A DNA stretch of 64,000 nt, taken from assembly GCF_039566955.1 (NCBI RefSeq), contig NZ_CP154796.1, forward strand, positions 992,001-1,056,000, written 5' to 3'. The position numbers and the translations under genes were made by a program. Source of the DNA: Micromonospora sp. DSM 45708 (GTDB lineage Bacteria; Actinomycetota; Actinomycetes; Mycobacteriales; Micromonosporaceae). Below are positions 55,555 to 63,723 of the stretch, piece by piece (the first letter of the stretch is position 1; every line of letters begins with the position of its first letter). The notes below the pieces were generated by a model. That model saw nothing but the letters and a program-made list of their open reading frames with translations. It was not told the origin of the DNA and ran no database searches.

Positions 55555-56739
55555 TCAGCGGGTGGTGAAGAGCTGCTCGCTGGTCAGGCGGGCCGCGCCG
55601 ATCAGGGCGGCGCGGTCGTCGAGGTCGGACAGGACGATCGGCATGGTGCCGGTGGCCAGCGGCGTGGACCGCCGGTAGACCACGCCCCGGATCTCGGCGA
55701 GCAGGACCGGCCCGATGCCGGGCGCCGCGCCGCCGATGATCACGATGGCCGGGTTGACGAAGCTGACCAGCCCGACCAGCACCTGCCCGAGCCGGCGGGC
55801 GGCGTCCCGGACCAGCGTCTGCGCCGCCGGATCGCCCTCGGTCGCCGCCGCGGCCACGTCAGCCACCGTCAGCACGCCGGCCGCCGCGAGCCGCTCCGCC
55901 AGCACCGTCGAGCGCCCGGCCCGCGCGACCGTCACCGCCTCCCGGACCAGGGCGGCATCCCCGCAGTACGCCTCGACGCAGCCGGTGTTGCCGCAGCCGC
56001 AGAGCGGCCCGTCCTCGGCCAGTTGGAGGTGCCCGATGTCGCCGGCGCCGCTGGTCGCGCCCCGGTAGAGCGAGCCGCCGAGCACCAGCCCGCAGCCGAC
56101 CGCGTCGCCGAGCTTGACGTAGAGGAAGTCGTCGAACGGGCGGCCGGTGCCGGCGTGCGACTCGCCGAGCGCCATCGCGTTCGCGTCGTTGTCGACGTGC
56201 ACCGGGCAGCCCAGCTCGGCGGCGAGCGTGTCGCGTACCGGAAACCGGTGCCACCCGGGCAGCGCGGGCGGGGAGACGGGCGTGCCGTCGCGGACCGCCA
56301 CCGGCGCGGGCAGCGCCACCCCGACGCCGGTCAGCCGGGCCAGCCCCGCCTCGGCCCGCAGCTTGCCGAGCAGCTCCACCGTCCGGCCGACCACCGCCTC
56401 GGGGCCGAGCCGCACGTCGACGGGCTCGTCGAGCCGGGTGAGCGGGTTCAGCTCACCGTCGGTGAGTGCGACCCGCAGCCGGCCGTCGCCGACGAGCACC
56501 GCGCCGAAACGCACCTGCGCGCCGATCCGCAGCAGCGACGAGCGGCGACCACCCCGCGACGCGGCCGGCCCCGCGACCTCCACCAGGCCCTGCGCGACCA
56601 GCCGGTCCGCCTCGGCGGCGAACCGCGCCCGGGGCAGCCCGAGGACGTCGACCAGCTCGACCCGGGACCGGGGGCCGTCGTCGCGCAGCAGTCGCAGCAG
56701 CCGCGCCTGATCCGCGTTCTCCGGTCCGACCATCGTCAT
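55555..56739 (-). CDS. second ROK-family transcriptional regulator
   Basis: A 394-residue ROK repressor similar in layout to the one at 34300. Winged helix in QARLLRLLRDDGPRSRVELVDVLGLPRARFAAEADRL, then VGVALPAPVAVRDG, DNDANAMALGE and zinc region GAGDIGHLQLAEDGPLCGCGNTGCVEAY. ATG 56739 was chosen because GGGGAGGTGG lies upstream. It closes the sugar locus and faces it convergently, so it may regulate the ThuA/isomerase genes or an unlinked target. Confidence 0.9.
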   Translation of the reverse strand: MTMVGPENADQARLLRLLRDDGPRSRVELVDVLGLPRARFAAEADRLVAQGLVEVAGPAASRGGRRSSLLRIGAQVRFGAVLVGDGRLRVALTDGELNPLTRLDEPVDVRLGPEAVVGRTVELLGKLRAEAGLARLTGVGVALPAPVAVRDGTPVSPPALPGWHRFPVRDTLAAELGCPVHVDNDANAMALGESHAGTGRPFDDFLYVKLGDAVGCGLVLGGSLYRGATSGAGDIGHLQLAEDGPLCGCGNTGCVEAYCGDAALVREAVTVARAGRSTVLAERLAAAGVLTVADVAAAATEGDPAAQTLVRDAARRLGQVLVGLVSFVNPAIVIIGGAAPGIGPVLLAEIRGVVYRRSTPLATGTMPIVLSDLDDRAALIGAARLTSEQLFTTR

Positions 56740-56863
56740 GTGATCGTCCACCTCCCCTTGCGGAGAATGTGCCACACCGGCGTCACGGCGGTGTGACGTG
56801 CGGGGAGGACACACGGGAGCGGGCCGGTCACCCGAGGGTGAGCCGGCCCGCTGTCCGTGTGTG

Positions 56864-57256
56864 TCAGAGGTTGCTGCTCGTGCCGTTGGGCTTGCTGCTC
56901 GTGCCGGTCGTGGTCGAACCGGTCACGCCGGTCGACCCCGTACCGCTGGTGCCGGCCTTGCTGCCCACCGCGGCTGGCGTGCCGGCGAACGGCTTGTCGG
57001 CGTCGGTCAGCCCCGGCTTGCTGCCGTTGCCGGTCGAGATCTTCTCGCCGATCTTGGTCTGGCCGAGCTTGTCCTTGCCCTCGGAGTAGAGCCGGGTCGC
57101 CTGAGCCTGCGCGACGCCCGCCGCCTCCTGGACGGTCGGGTGGTCGAGCACCTTGCGCCCACGGACCACCAGCTCCTCGTACTTCTCCCGGCCGGCACGG
57201 GCGCCCAGGACGAACCCCGCTGCCAGCCCGCCAAGAAACATGATCTTTCCGCGCAT
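56864..57256 (-). CDS. YtxH-like small membrane protein
   Basis: A 130-residue protein. A short N-terminal hydrophobic helix with GxxxG spacing (GKIMFLGGLAAGFVLGARAGREKYEEL) is the YtxH hallmark. A helical middle and a low-complexity Gly/Ser/Thr tail (TGSTTTGTSSKPNGTSS) follow. YtxH proteins are membrane-tethered and sometimes stress-induced; role unknown. ATG 57256 has GGAAGGAG upstream. Confidence 0.8.
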   Translation of the reverse strand: MRGKIMFLGGLAAGFVLGARAGREKYEELVVRGRKVLDHPTVQEAAGVAQAQATRLYSEGKDKLGQTKIGEKISTGNGSKPGLTDADKPFAGTPAAVGSKAGTSGTGSTGVTGSTTTGTSSKPNGTSSNL

Positions 57257-57451
57257 GGCGGCTCCTTCCGTCCCTGAACTCTGTTGGTGGCTAACTACCC
57301 ATCCTGCTCGCCGCTCATGCCTCCGTGTGCCGAGATGACGATTTATCCCGATTCTGCGCCGCCGGCAAACCCCCTGGCGCGCCACCCCCCGATGTCCTGT
57401 ATTCTTTTCCCGTCGCACGGCGCGGGGAGATCCGCACCGGGCGGTGCACGG

Positions 57452-57524
57452 TCCCCTGTAGCTCAATTGGCAGAGCAGCCGGCTGTTAACCGGCAGGTTA
57501 TTGGTTCGAGTCCAATCGGGGGAG
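57452..57524 (+). tRNA. tRNA-Asn (GTT)
   Basis: The acceptor stem TCCCCTG pairs with CGGGGGA, discriminator G. D-arm GCTCAATTGGCAGAGC, anticodon arm GCCGG-CTGTTAA-CCGGC with anticodon GTT, T-arm TTGGTTCGAGTCCAA. CCA is not encoded. Confidence 0.97.
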
Positions 57525-57693
57525 CTTTGCTCCACCTCACGCCCGTCGGCCACGCCGACGGGCGTTTCTCGTTGCCGGGTCCGTCACGGCCGTCCGGTTT
57601 CCGCCCGCGAACGCCGCTTCGGACGGCAGGATGGTCGGGGTCGACTTAGACTCCCGCTGCGTCGATTTTTGCGTCGATCCGAGGGTGGTGGAG

Positions 57694-59829
57694 ATGGCCG
57701 CAGGACGCAGCCGCTGGACGGCGACGCTGATCGCGGTGGCGGTGGTGCTCGGCTGGCTGATCGTCGGCGGGGTCGCCGGCCCGTACGCCGGCAAACTCGG
57801 CGACGTCGCCACCAACGACAACGCCTCCTTCCTCCCCACCGACGCCGAAGCCACCCGCGCCCAGGACCTCGCCGCCGGCTTCGTCGACCGGGAGACCACG
57901 CCGGCCCTGGTGGTCTACGAGCGCGCCGGCGGCATCACCGCCGCCGACCAGCAGCGGATCCAGGCCGACGCGGCCCGATTCGCCCAGGTGCCCGGCGTGG
58001 TCGGCCCGCTGCCGCCGTCGATCGTCAGCCAGGACAAGCAGGCCGCCCAGGTGATCGTCCCGATCGACAGCGCCGAGGGCGAACAGATCCGCAGCGTGGT
58101 CGACGAGCTGCGCGCCATCACCGGCCCGGACCGGGACGGGCTCACCGTCGACGTGGCCGGCCCGGCCGGCCTGCTCGGCGACCTGATCGAGGTGTTCTCC
58201 GCCATCGACGGGCCCCTGCTGCTGGTCACCCTGGTCGTGGTGCTGATCATCCTGCTGATCGTCTACCGCAGCCCGGTGCTCTGGATCTTTCCGCTGCTGG
58301 CCGCCGGGATGTCGTACTCGCTGGCCGCCGTCGTCGTCTACCAGCTCGCCAAGCACGACGTGGTCAAGCTCAACGGGCAGGCGCAGGGCATCCTCACCGT
58401 GCTCGTCTTCGGCGCCGGCACCGACTACGCGCTGCTGCTCATCGCCCGCTACCGGGAGGAACTGCACCGGCACGAACGCCCCTGGGACGCGATGAAGGCC
58501 GCCTGGAAGGGCGCCGCCCCGGCCATCATCGCCTCCGGCGCCACCGTCATCGTCAGCCTGCTCTGCCTGCTGCTGTCCAGCCTCAACTCCAACCGGGCGC
58601 TCGGCCCGGTCAGCGCCGTCGGCATCGCCGCCACGCTGCTGGTGATGCTGACGTTCCTGCCCGCCCTGCTGGTGCTCGGCGGCCGGTGGGCGTTCTGGCC
58701 CCGGCGACCCCGGCACGACGACGCCGACCCGCGTACCGAGCACGGCCTCTGGGGGCGGATCGCCGGCTTCGTGGCGCGCCGCGCGCGTACCGTCTGGATC
58801 GTCACCGCCGTGGTGCTGGCGGCCCTCGCGATCGGGGTGACCCAGCTCGGCGCCACCACCCTCGGCCAGTCCCAGCTCTTCACCCAGCGCACCGACTCGG
58901 TTGCCGGCCAGGAGGTCATCGACCGGCACTTCCCGGCCGGCACCGGCAGCCCGGCCACCATCTTCACCGAACAGGCCGCCGCGCAGCGGGTCGCCCAGGT
59001 GGCCCAGGGCGTCAAGGGTGTCGCCTCGGTGGCGCCGCTCGGCCAGCAGGGTCAGAACGCGCCACCCGACCCGAACGCCCCGCCCAAGGTCGTCGACGGC
59101 CGGGTGCAGCTCAACGTCACGCTCGCCGACCCGCCCGACAGCAACGGCGCCGAACGGACCATCCGGGACCTGCGCGAGGCGGTGCACGCGGTGCCCGGGG
59201 CGAACGCCGTGGTCGGCGGCTTCACCGCCATCAACGTGGACACCGCCGACGCGTCCGTCCGGGACCGCAACGTGATCATCCCGGTGGTGCTGCTGGTCAT
59301 CGCGATCATCCTGGCGCTGCTGCTGCGCGCCCTGGTCGCCCCGCTGCTGCTGATCGCCACCGTGGTGCTGTCGTTCCTGGCCACGCTCGGCCTCTGCGCG
59401 TTGCTGTTCAAATACGTCTTCGACTTCCCCGGCGTCGACCAGTCCTTCCCGCTGTTCGCCTTCGTGTTCCTGGTCGCACTCGGCATCGACTACAACATCT
59501 TCCTGATGAGCCGCGTCCGCGAGGAGTCGGTGCGGCGCGGCACCCGCGCCGGGGTGCTGGCCGGCCTGGCGGTCACCGGTGGCGTCATCACCTCCGCCGG
59601 CATCGTGCTCGCCGCCACGTTCTCCGCGCTCGCCGTGCTGCCGCTCGTCGTGCTGGTGGAGCTGGGCGTGGCGGTCGCCGTCGGGGTGCTGCTCGACACC
59701 ATCGTGGTCCGCTCGCTGCTGGTGCCCGCGCTCGCGTACGACATCGGGCCGAAGGTGTGGTGGCCCAGCCGCTTGTCCCGGTCGCACCGCGACGGCGACC
59801 GGGCCGGAGCGGGGGTGGACCGTGCCTGA
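57694..59829 (+). CDS. MMPL-family RND transporter
   Basis: A 711-residue membrane protein with two MMPL repeats, each a transmembrane helix, an extracellular domain and five helices. It shows VFGAGTDYALLLIARYREEL and VALGIDYNIFLMSRVREE, the paired GxxxDY motifs of proton relay. It exports lipids, drugs or siderophore-like molecules by proton motive force. ATG 57694 follows GGTGGAG. Its stop overlaps the FAD oxidoreductase start, so the two form an operon. Confidence 0.92.
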   Translation: MAAGRSRWTATLIAVAVVLGWLIVGGVAGPYAGKLGDVATNDNASFLPTDAEATRAQDLAAGFVDRETTPALVVYERAGGITAADQQRIQADAARFAQVPGVVGPLPPSIVSQDKQAAQVIVPIDSAEGEQIRSVVDELRAITGPDRDGLTVDVAGPAGLLGDLIEVFSAIDGPLLLVTLVVVLIILLIVYRSPVLWIFPLLAAGMSYSLAAVVVYQLAKHDVVKLNGQAQGILTVLVFGAGTDYALLLIARYREELHRHERPWDAMKAAWKGAAPAIIASGATVIVSLLCLLLSSLNSNRALGPVSAVGIAATLLVMLTFLPALLVLGGRWAFWPRRPRHDDADPRTEHGLWGRIAGFVARRARTVWIVTAVVLAALAIGVTQLGATTLGQSQLFTQRTDSVAGQEVIDRHFPAGTGSPATIFTEQAAAQRVAQVAQGVKGVASVAPLGQQGQNAPPDPNAPPKVVDGRVQLNVTLADPPDSNGAERTIRDLREAVHAVPGANAVVGGFTAINVDTADASVRDRNVIIPVVLLVIAIILALLLRALVAPLLLIATVVLSFLATLGLCALLFKYVFDFPGVDQSFPLFAFVFLVALGIDYNIFLMSRVREESVRRGTRAGVLAGLAVTGGVITSAGIVLAATFSALAVLPLVVLVELGVAVAVGVLLDTIVVRSLLVPALAYDIGPKVWWPSRLSRSHRDGDRAGAGVDRA

Positions 59830-61054
59830 CACCGACGTGGTCGTCGTCGGCGGCGGCCTGGCCGGCCTCGCCGCCGCCCGCCGGTTGCACCGCGCCGGCG
59901 TGTCGTGGCGGCTGCTGGAGGCCGGCGACCGGCTCGGCGGCCGGGTCGCCACCGACGAGGTCGACGGGTTCCGGCTGGACCGCGGCTTCCAGGTGCTCAA
60001 CACCGCATACCCCCGACTCGGCACGCTGCTCGACCTCGACGCACTCGACCTGGGCTGGTTCACCTCCGGCGTGCTGGTCCGCCGCGGCGACCGGCTGGCC
60101 CGGCTGGTCAACCCGCTGCGCGAGCCCACCGGCGGGCCCGCCGCGCTGACCGCCGACGTCGGGTCGCTGCGCGACCGGCTGCGCCTGGCCGCGCTCGCCA
60201 CCGGCTGCGCCACCCTGCCCGTCGCACGGCTGCTCACCGCCACCGAGACCAGCACCGAGACGGCGCTACGCCGGGCCGGGCTCTCCGACGCGATCATCGA
60301 GGAGCTGATCCGGCCGTTCCTGGCCGGTGTGCTGCTCGACCGCGAGCTGGCCACCTCCAGCCACGTGTTCGCGGTCATCCTGCGCTCGTTCGCCCGGGGT
60401 CGGATCGGGCTGCCCGCGCAGGGCATGGGCGCGCTGCCCCGGGCCGTCGCCGCGCCGCTGCCCGCCGAGCAGATCACGCTGCGGACGCCGGTCACCGCTG
60501 TCGCGCCCGGCCGGGTCCGCACCGAGGCCGGCGAGATCACCTGCCGCGCCGTCGTGGTCGCCGCCGACCCGCCGGCGGCGGCCACGCTGCTGCCGGCCGT
60601 CGACCGGGTACGCATGCACGCGTACACCACCTACTACCACCGCACCGACACGCCGCCGCTGGACGAGCCGATTTTGCTGCTCGACGGCGACCGGCGGGAA
60701 CTGGTCGTCAACACGGTGGTGGTCAGCAACGCCGCGCCCACGTACGCGCCGGACGGCCAGCACCTGGTGGCCACGTCCGTGGTCGGCCCGCAGGCCCCGC
60801 CCGAACCGGTGATCCGCCGCGAACTGGACCGCCTCTACGGCCGCTCCACCGCCGACTGGACCCACCTCACCACCGTCTCGGTGCCGGACGCGCTGCCGGC
60901 CGCCCCACCGCCGCAGGGCCGGCTGCGCAAGCCGGTGGCGCTCGGCGACGGCCTGTTCGTGGCCGGCGACCACCGGGACAGCCCGTCCATCCAGGGCGCG
61001 TTGGCCAGTGGCTGGCGGACCGCCGGCGCGGTGCTCGACGAGTTGCGGGGTTGA
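59822..61054 (+). CDS. FAD-dependent amine oxidase/protoporphyrinogen oxidase-like protein
   Basis: A 410-residue flavoprotein. N-terminal dinucleotide fold TDVVVVGGGLAGLAAARRLHRAG with E in LLEAGDRLGGRV, GFRLDRGFQVLNTAYP, and a C-terminal FAD motif LFVAGDHRDSPSIQGALASG. This is the NAD(P)/FAD amino-oxidase superfamily (phytoene desaturase and PPOX relatives). GTG 59822 overlaps the MMPL gene. Its substrate may be what the MMPL protein moves (inference). Confidence 0.88.
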   Translation: MPDTDVVVVGGGLAGLAAARRLHRAGVSWRLLEAGDRLGGRVATDEVDGFRLDRGFQVLNTAYPRLGTLLDLDALDLGWFTSGVLVRRGDRLARLVNPLREPTGGPAALTADVGSLRDRLRLAALATGCATLPVARLLTATETSTETALRRAGLSDAIIEELIRPFLAGVLLDRELATSSHVFAVILRSFARGRIGLPAQGMGALPRAVAAPLPAEQITLRTPVTAVAPGRVRTEAGEITCRAVVVAADPPAAATLLPAVDRVRMHAYTTYYHRTDTPPLDEPILLLDGDRRELVVNTVVVSNAAPTYAPDGQHLVATSVVGPQAPPEPVIRRELDRLYGRSTADWTHLTTVSVPDALPAAPPPQGRLRKPVALGDGLFVAGDHRDSPSIQGALASGWRTAGAVLDELRG

Positions 61055-61176
61055 TTCGGCGCTCCGCTGCTCGCTGTTATCCTCGCGTTGCCCATCGTGG
61101 CGTCACGGCGGCTCACGGCGCCGGAGCGGTGGTGGCCGGTGATCGATCGGCGGGTTACGATCCGACGCGCGGTGAC

Positions 61177-61253
61177 GGGGCGGTAGCTCAGCCGGTTAGA
61201 GCAGGGGACTCATAATCCCTCGGTCGCGGGTTCGAACCCCGCCCGCCCCACCA
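61177..61253 (+). tRNA. tRNA-Met (CAT)
   Basis: Acceptor GGGGCGG pairs with CCGCCCC (61243-61249), discriminator A and an encoded CCA. Anticodon arm GGGGA-CTCATAA-TCCCT, anticodon CAT; T-arm CGGGTTCGAACCCCG. Elongator Met is favoured; a lysidine-modified tRNA-Ile cannot be fully excluded. Accessory genes begin directly after it. Confidence 0.9.
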
Positions 61254-61267
61254 GCGCAAAAGTCCGC

Positions 61268-61539
61268 CTAAAGATCATCTAAAAGGAGCTCTCGGTGCAC
61301 GGCAGGCGCCGGCTCCGACGGTTGCGTGTCGACCACCGATCGCACTCGTGAAGTGAGCCCTTGGCGGGTTGCAACCAGGCCTTCGCCGTGCAGCATCGCG
61401 ATTGCCCGCCTCGCCCGAGTAGCCAGGCGGTGCGCTCGTCGCGTGACGTGTCGCCGGCGCGGTAGCAGCATTCGATTCGCAGTGAACTTTCGGCGTCGGC
61501 TGGAAGTCCTCGTTCAGGCGGGCGCTCCCATGTTATCAA
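61268..61539 (-). pseudogene. GntR-like regulator remnant
   Basis: The minus strand between the tRNA and hicA keeps ARRAIAMLHGEGLVATRQGL, the recognition helix and wing of a GntR regulator, and continues TSRVRSVVDTQP to a stop. The preceding part (LRIECCYRAGDTSRDERTAWLL) lies in a different frame and no intact N-terminus exists. It is best read as a frameshifted fragment. Nothing else is visible in 61254-61585 apart from the hicA promoter. Confidence 0.45.
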
Positions 61540-61550
61540 GTCAAGCCTGC

Positions 61551-61579
61551 TTTACTGTCATTGTCTATTACACTAGACT
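61551..61579 (+). promoter_or_regulatory. hicAB promoter, leaderless
   Basis: TTTACT (-35) and TAGACT (-10) are separated by 17 bases in an AT-rich stretch. The GTG start of hicA lies six bases after the -10, implying a leaderless mRNA. CAAGTC (61537-61542) and GACTTG (61576-61581) flank the promoter as an inverted repeat, a possible HicB operator. Confidence 0.6.
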
Positions 61580-61585
61580 TGCCAC

Positions 61586-61777
61586 GTGAAGCGAACCGAC
61601 CTGATCAACCGGATCGGCAAGGCCGCCGCCGACGCGGGCATCACCTTCGAGAAGCTTCGCGAAGGAGGCAGCCACACCATCTACCGGTACGGCTCGCAGA
61701 ACGTCGTCATACCCCGACACAAGGAGATCAACGAACTCACCGCGCGGGGCATCCTGCGCTCTCTCGGCTTGAGGTAG
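61586..61777 (+). CDS. hicA: HicA-type mRNA interferase toxin
   Basis: A 63-residue dsRBD-fold toxin. MKRTDLINRIGKAAADAGIT is followed by the catalytic His30 in REGGSHTIYRYG and the closing VIPRHKEINELTARGILRSLGL, all typical of HicA. The start is GTG. It cleaves mRNA when free. The antitoxin gene begins 15 bases later. Confidence 0.92.
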   Translation: MKRTDLINRIGKAAADAGITFEKLREGGSHTIYRYGSQNVVIPRHKEINELTARGILRSLGLR

Positions 61778-61792
61778 AAGGGACTACCGCCG

Positions 61793-62260
61793 ATGAAGTA
61801 CACCGCAACGTGTGTCCGCTCCGGCGGCTGGTGGGCCATCACCGTCCCGGAGATCACGGGCGTCTTCTCTCAGGCCCGCCGCCTGGACCAGGTCGAAAAG
61901 ATGGCACGGGAAGCGATCGCGCTCATGCTCGACGTCAAGCCCGACAGTTTTGACGTGGAGGTGCAGCCCGAAGTCCCGAGGGAAGTCACCAGAGCGCGCA
62001 AGGCGCGTATCGCGCTGCGCGAGGCCGAACAGTCTGCCGACAAGGCCACCGTCGCTGCTGCCCGAACGCTGCTCGACAAGGGTTACACAGTCCGCGACGC
62101 GGGTGCCCTGCTCGGCATCTCCGCTCAGCGGGTGTCGCAGCTGGCGCCGAAAAAGGCACCAGCCAAGGTGGCAAGCCGCAAGGTGGTAACCGGCCGCGCA
62201 GGTAAGAGCAACAAGGGCGAGAAGCCTGGCGTCAAACCGGACCACGAAGTCGCCGCCTGA
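61793..62260 (+). CDS. hicB: HicB-type antitoxin
   Basis: A 155-residue partner of HicA. The N-terminal partial RNase-H-like fold is YTATCVRSGGWWAITVPEITGVFSQARRLDQVEKMAREAIAL. A C-terminal helix-turn-helix (TLLDKGYTVRDAGALLGISAQRVSQL) gives DNA binding for autoregulation. It has a long Lys-rich tail (about 120-150), unusual for HicB. Followed by a terminator. Confidence 0.9.
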   Translation: MKYTATCVRSGGWWAITVPEITGVFSQARRLDQVEKMAREAIALMLDVKPDSFDVEVQPEVPREVTRARKARIALREAEQSADKATVAAARTLLDKGYTVRDAGALLGISAQRVSQLAPKKAPAKVASRKVVTGRAGKSNKGEKPGVKPDHEVAA

Positions 62261-62272
62261 TCTTCACCGCAC

Positions 62273-62299
62273 GCCCCGGACCTCTCGCAGGTCCGGGGC
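62273..62299 (+). terminator. terminator after hicAB
   Basis: 11-bp stem GCCCCGGACCT / AGGTCCGGGGC with a CTCGC loop, then CTCTTGG. Confidence 0.85.
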
Positions 62300-62445
62300 C
62301 TCTTGGCTGTCGAAGCACGTGTCAGACAAGCACCCAACTACCCGCTCGCGGTGCGGGCCCGCGACGCCCGCGCCGAAGGTGCCTACCGGCACAGTCGACA
62401 CCACGCCCACGCGCCTGAACTCCGGTCCCCAACGGCCCGGCCGAG

Positions 62446-62620
62446 GTGGCAACCGTCGCCATGATGTTCCCCGTCCGATGCCTGCGCTGCGTGCCGGGAT
62501 CTACGACCTCGGCATGGGGGACCGCCCGGGAAACCGACTGCTCCGTGTGGAGGACCCGTGCTGCGGGCAGGCGGTCGACGACCGGGGGGAAACCGGGTGG
62601 ACGAACCGCCGCGACTACGA
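62446..62620 (+). pseudogene. frameshifted small zinc-ribbon gene of phage/ICE type
   Basis: One frame reads MMFPVRCLRC, then loses the thread. The next frame gives GIYDLG. The first frame resumes with TARETDCSVWRT. The other ends PCCGQAVDDR. Stitched together these resemble the short CxxC...YDL...W..PCCG..DDR proteins common in actinobacterial integrative elements and phages. At least three frame changes are needed, so the gene is decayed. The rest of 62300-62862 shows no convincing gene. Confidence 0.4.
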
Positions 62621-62862
62621 GCGCATCGACAAGGAAACGCGAAACCGTGGCAAGTCGACGCCTACGGCAACCCGAACTTCCGGCTCCGGTGCGAGGTGTA
62701 CTGACGGTCCCACATCGGCGATACCCGGATTGGTGCTGCTGACGGTCAGCTCAGAGCCGCCACCATCCGGGCACACCCGTTGTCGCCTCCGCGACGTACC
62801 TGAGCCTCGAACCAACCCGCCAGGGCAGCATCGACAACTCACACACCAGCCGGGGAGAAACC

Positions 62863-63552
62863 TTGACCGACCCGTACACGCCGCCGCCCGCCCAACCGCC
62901 AACGCAGCCTCTCACCTTCGCCTCCCCGCCCGCCCCCGGCGGCAAGCGGCGGAACCCGCTGGTGTGGATAGCTGGCGGTCTGGGGGTGCTCGTCCTCCTT
63001 TGCTGCGGTGCGGGCGCGATCGGTGCCGCCCTCGACGACAGCAAGCCCGCCGCTCAGACCAGCCCGAGCGTGAGCACACCCACGGCCACAGCAACGGCGG
63101 CACCCACCACCGCGGTACCCCCAACCGTTGCCCCGGCCACTCCCGCCGCGGCGGCGAGCAGCAAACCCGCCCCGACGAGGACCACCCCGCCGGCCAAGCC
63201 GAAGCCGGTTGTGTACGGGAAGCTCACCGAGCGGCAGTGGAAACTCATCGCCAAAAACCCGGACAGCTACACCGGCCGCACGTACGTCGTGTACGGGCAG
63301 GTCACCCAGTTCGACGCCGCGACGGGCACCGACGCGTTCCGCGCCAACGTCGGCGGCCGGAACCTCACCTACGAGTTCGAGTACGACACGAACACCCTGT
63401 TGCAGGGCGACGCCGGCCGGCTCTCCGACCTGGTGCAGGACGACGAGTTTCAGGCGAAGGTGACCGTGCTCGGGTCGTTCTCGTACGACACCCAGATCGG
63501 CGGGGAGACGACGGTTCCGCTGCTGCGCGTCGACTCCATCAAGGTCCTGTAA
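62863..63552 (+). CDS. membrane-anchored protein with OB-fold-like extracellular domain
   Basis: A 229-residue protein. A Pro-rich cytoplasmic N-terminus, one transmembrane helix (PLVWIAGGLGVLVLLCCGAGAIGAAL), a Thr/Ala/Pro linker (about 60-110) and a roughly 115-residue beta domain (YTGRTYVVYGQVTQFDAATG ... RVDSIKVL) are visible. The last part resembles the nucleic-acid-binding-like OB folds of mobile-element lipoproteins. Start TTG 62863 with GGGGAG. Function unknown. Confidence 0.75.
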   Translation: MTDPYTPPPAQPPTQPLTFASPPAPGGKRRNPLVWIAGGLGVLVLLCCGAGAIGAALDDSKPAAQTSPSVSTPTATATAAPTTAVPPTVAPATPAAAASSKPAPTRTTPPAKPKPVVYGKLTERQWKLIAKNPDSYTGRTYVVYGQVTQFDAATGTDAFRANVGGRNLTYEFEYDTNTLLQGDAGRLSDLVQDDEFQAKVTVLGSFSYDTQIGGETTVPLLRVDSIKVL

Positions 63553-63633
63553 CCGGACCCCGTCCACCAGTTGGGCGGGCTTCACGCAGCCGCCCTTCAC
63601 GGTCGAGGCGGTTGCCTGATTCAGGAGGTCATC

Positions 63634-63723
63634 GTGGACGGATACATGCCGTTGCCGGCGCCTCGCAAGCGCATCGCTGACCTGGCCATGCCGTATGGCG
63701 AGTATCGGTGGCAGCCAAGCTAG
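63634..63723 (+). CDS. small protein, 29 aa
   Basis: GTG 63634 has an excellent AGGAGG five bases upstream and opens a 29-codon frame VDGYMPLPAPRKRIADLAMP... ending TAG 63723. The strong ribosome-binding site and element-like setting support translation. The same frame stays open after the TAG, so it could instead be a truncated N-terminus of a longer ancestral gene. Confidence 0.4.
   Translation: MDGYMPLPAPRKRIADLAMPYGEYRWQPS

Noticed and set aside
61177..61253. tRNA-Ile with CAT (lysidine) anticodon
   Set aside because: Acceptor and arms look more like elongator tRNA-Met. A covariance model would decide.
62319..63680. A 450-codon plus-strand frame through 62.3-63.7 kb
   Set aside because: It runs out of frame with the well-supported TTG gene at 62863 and has the composition of a shadow; only a short part overlaps the decayed zinc-ribbon gene.
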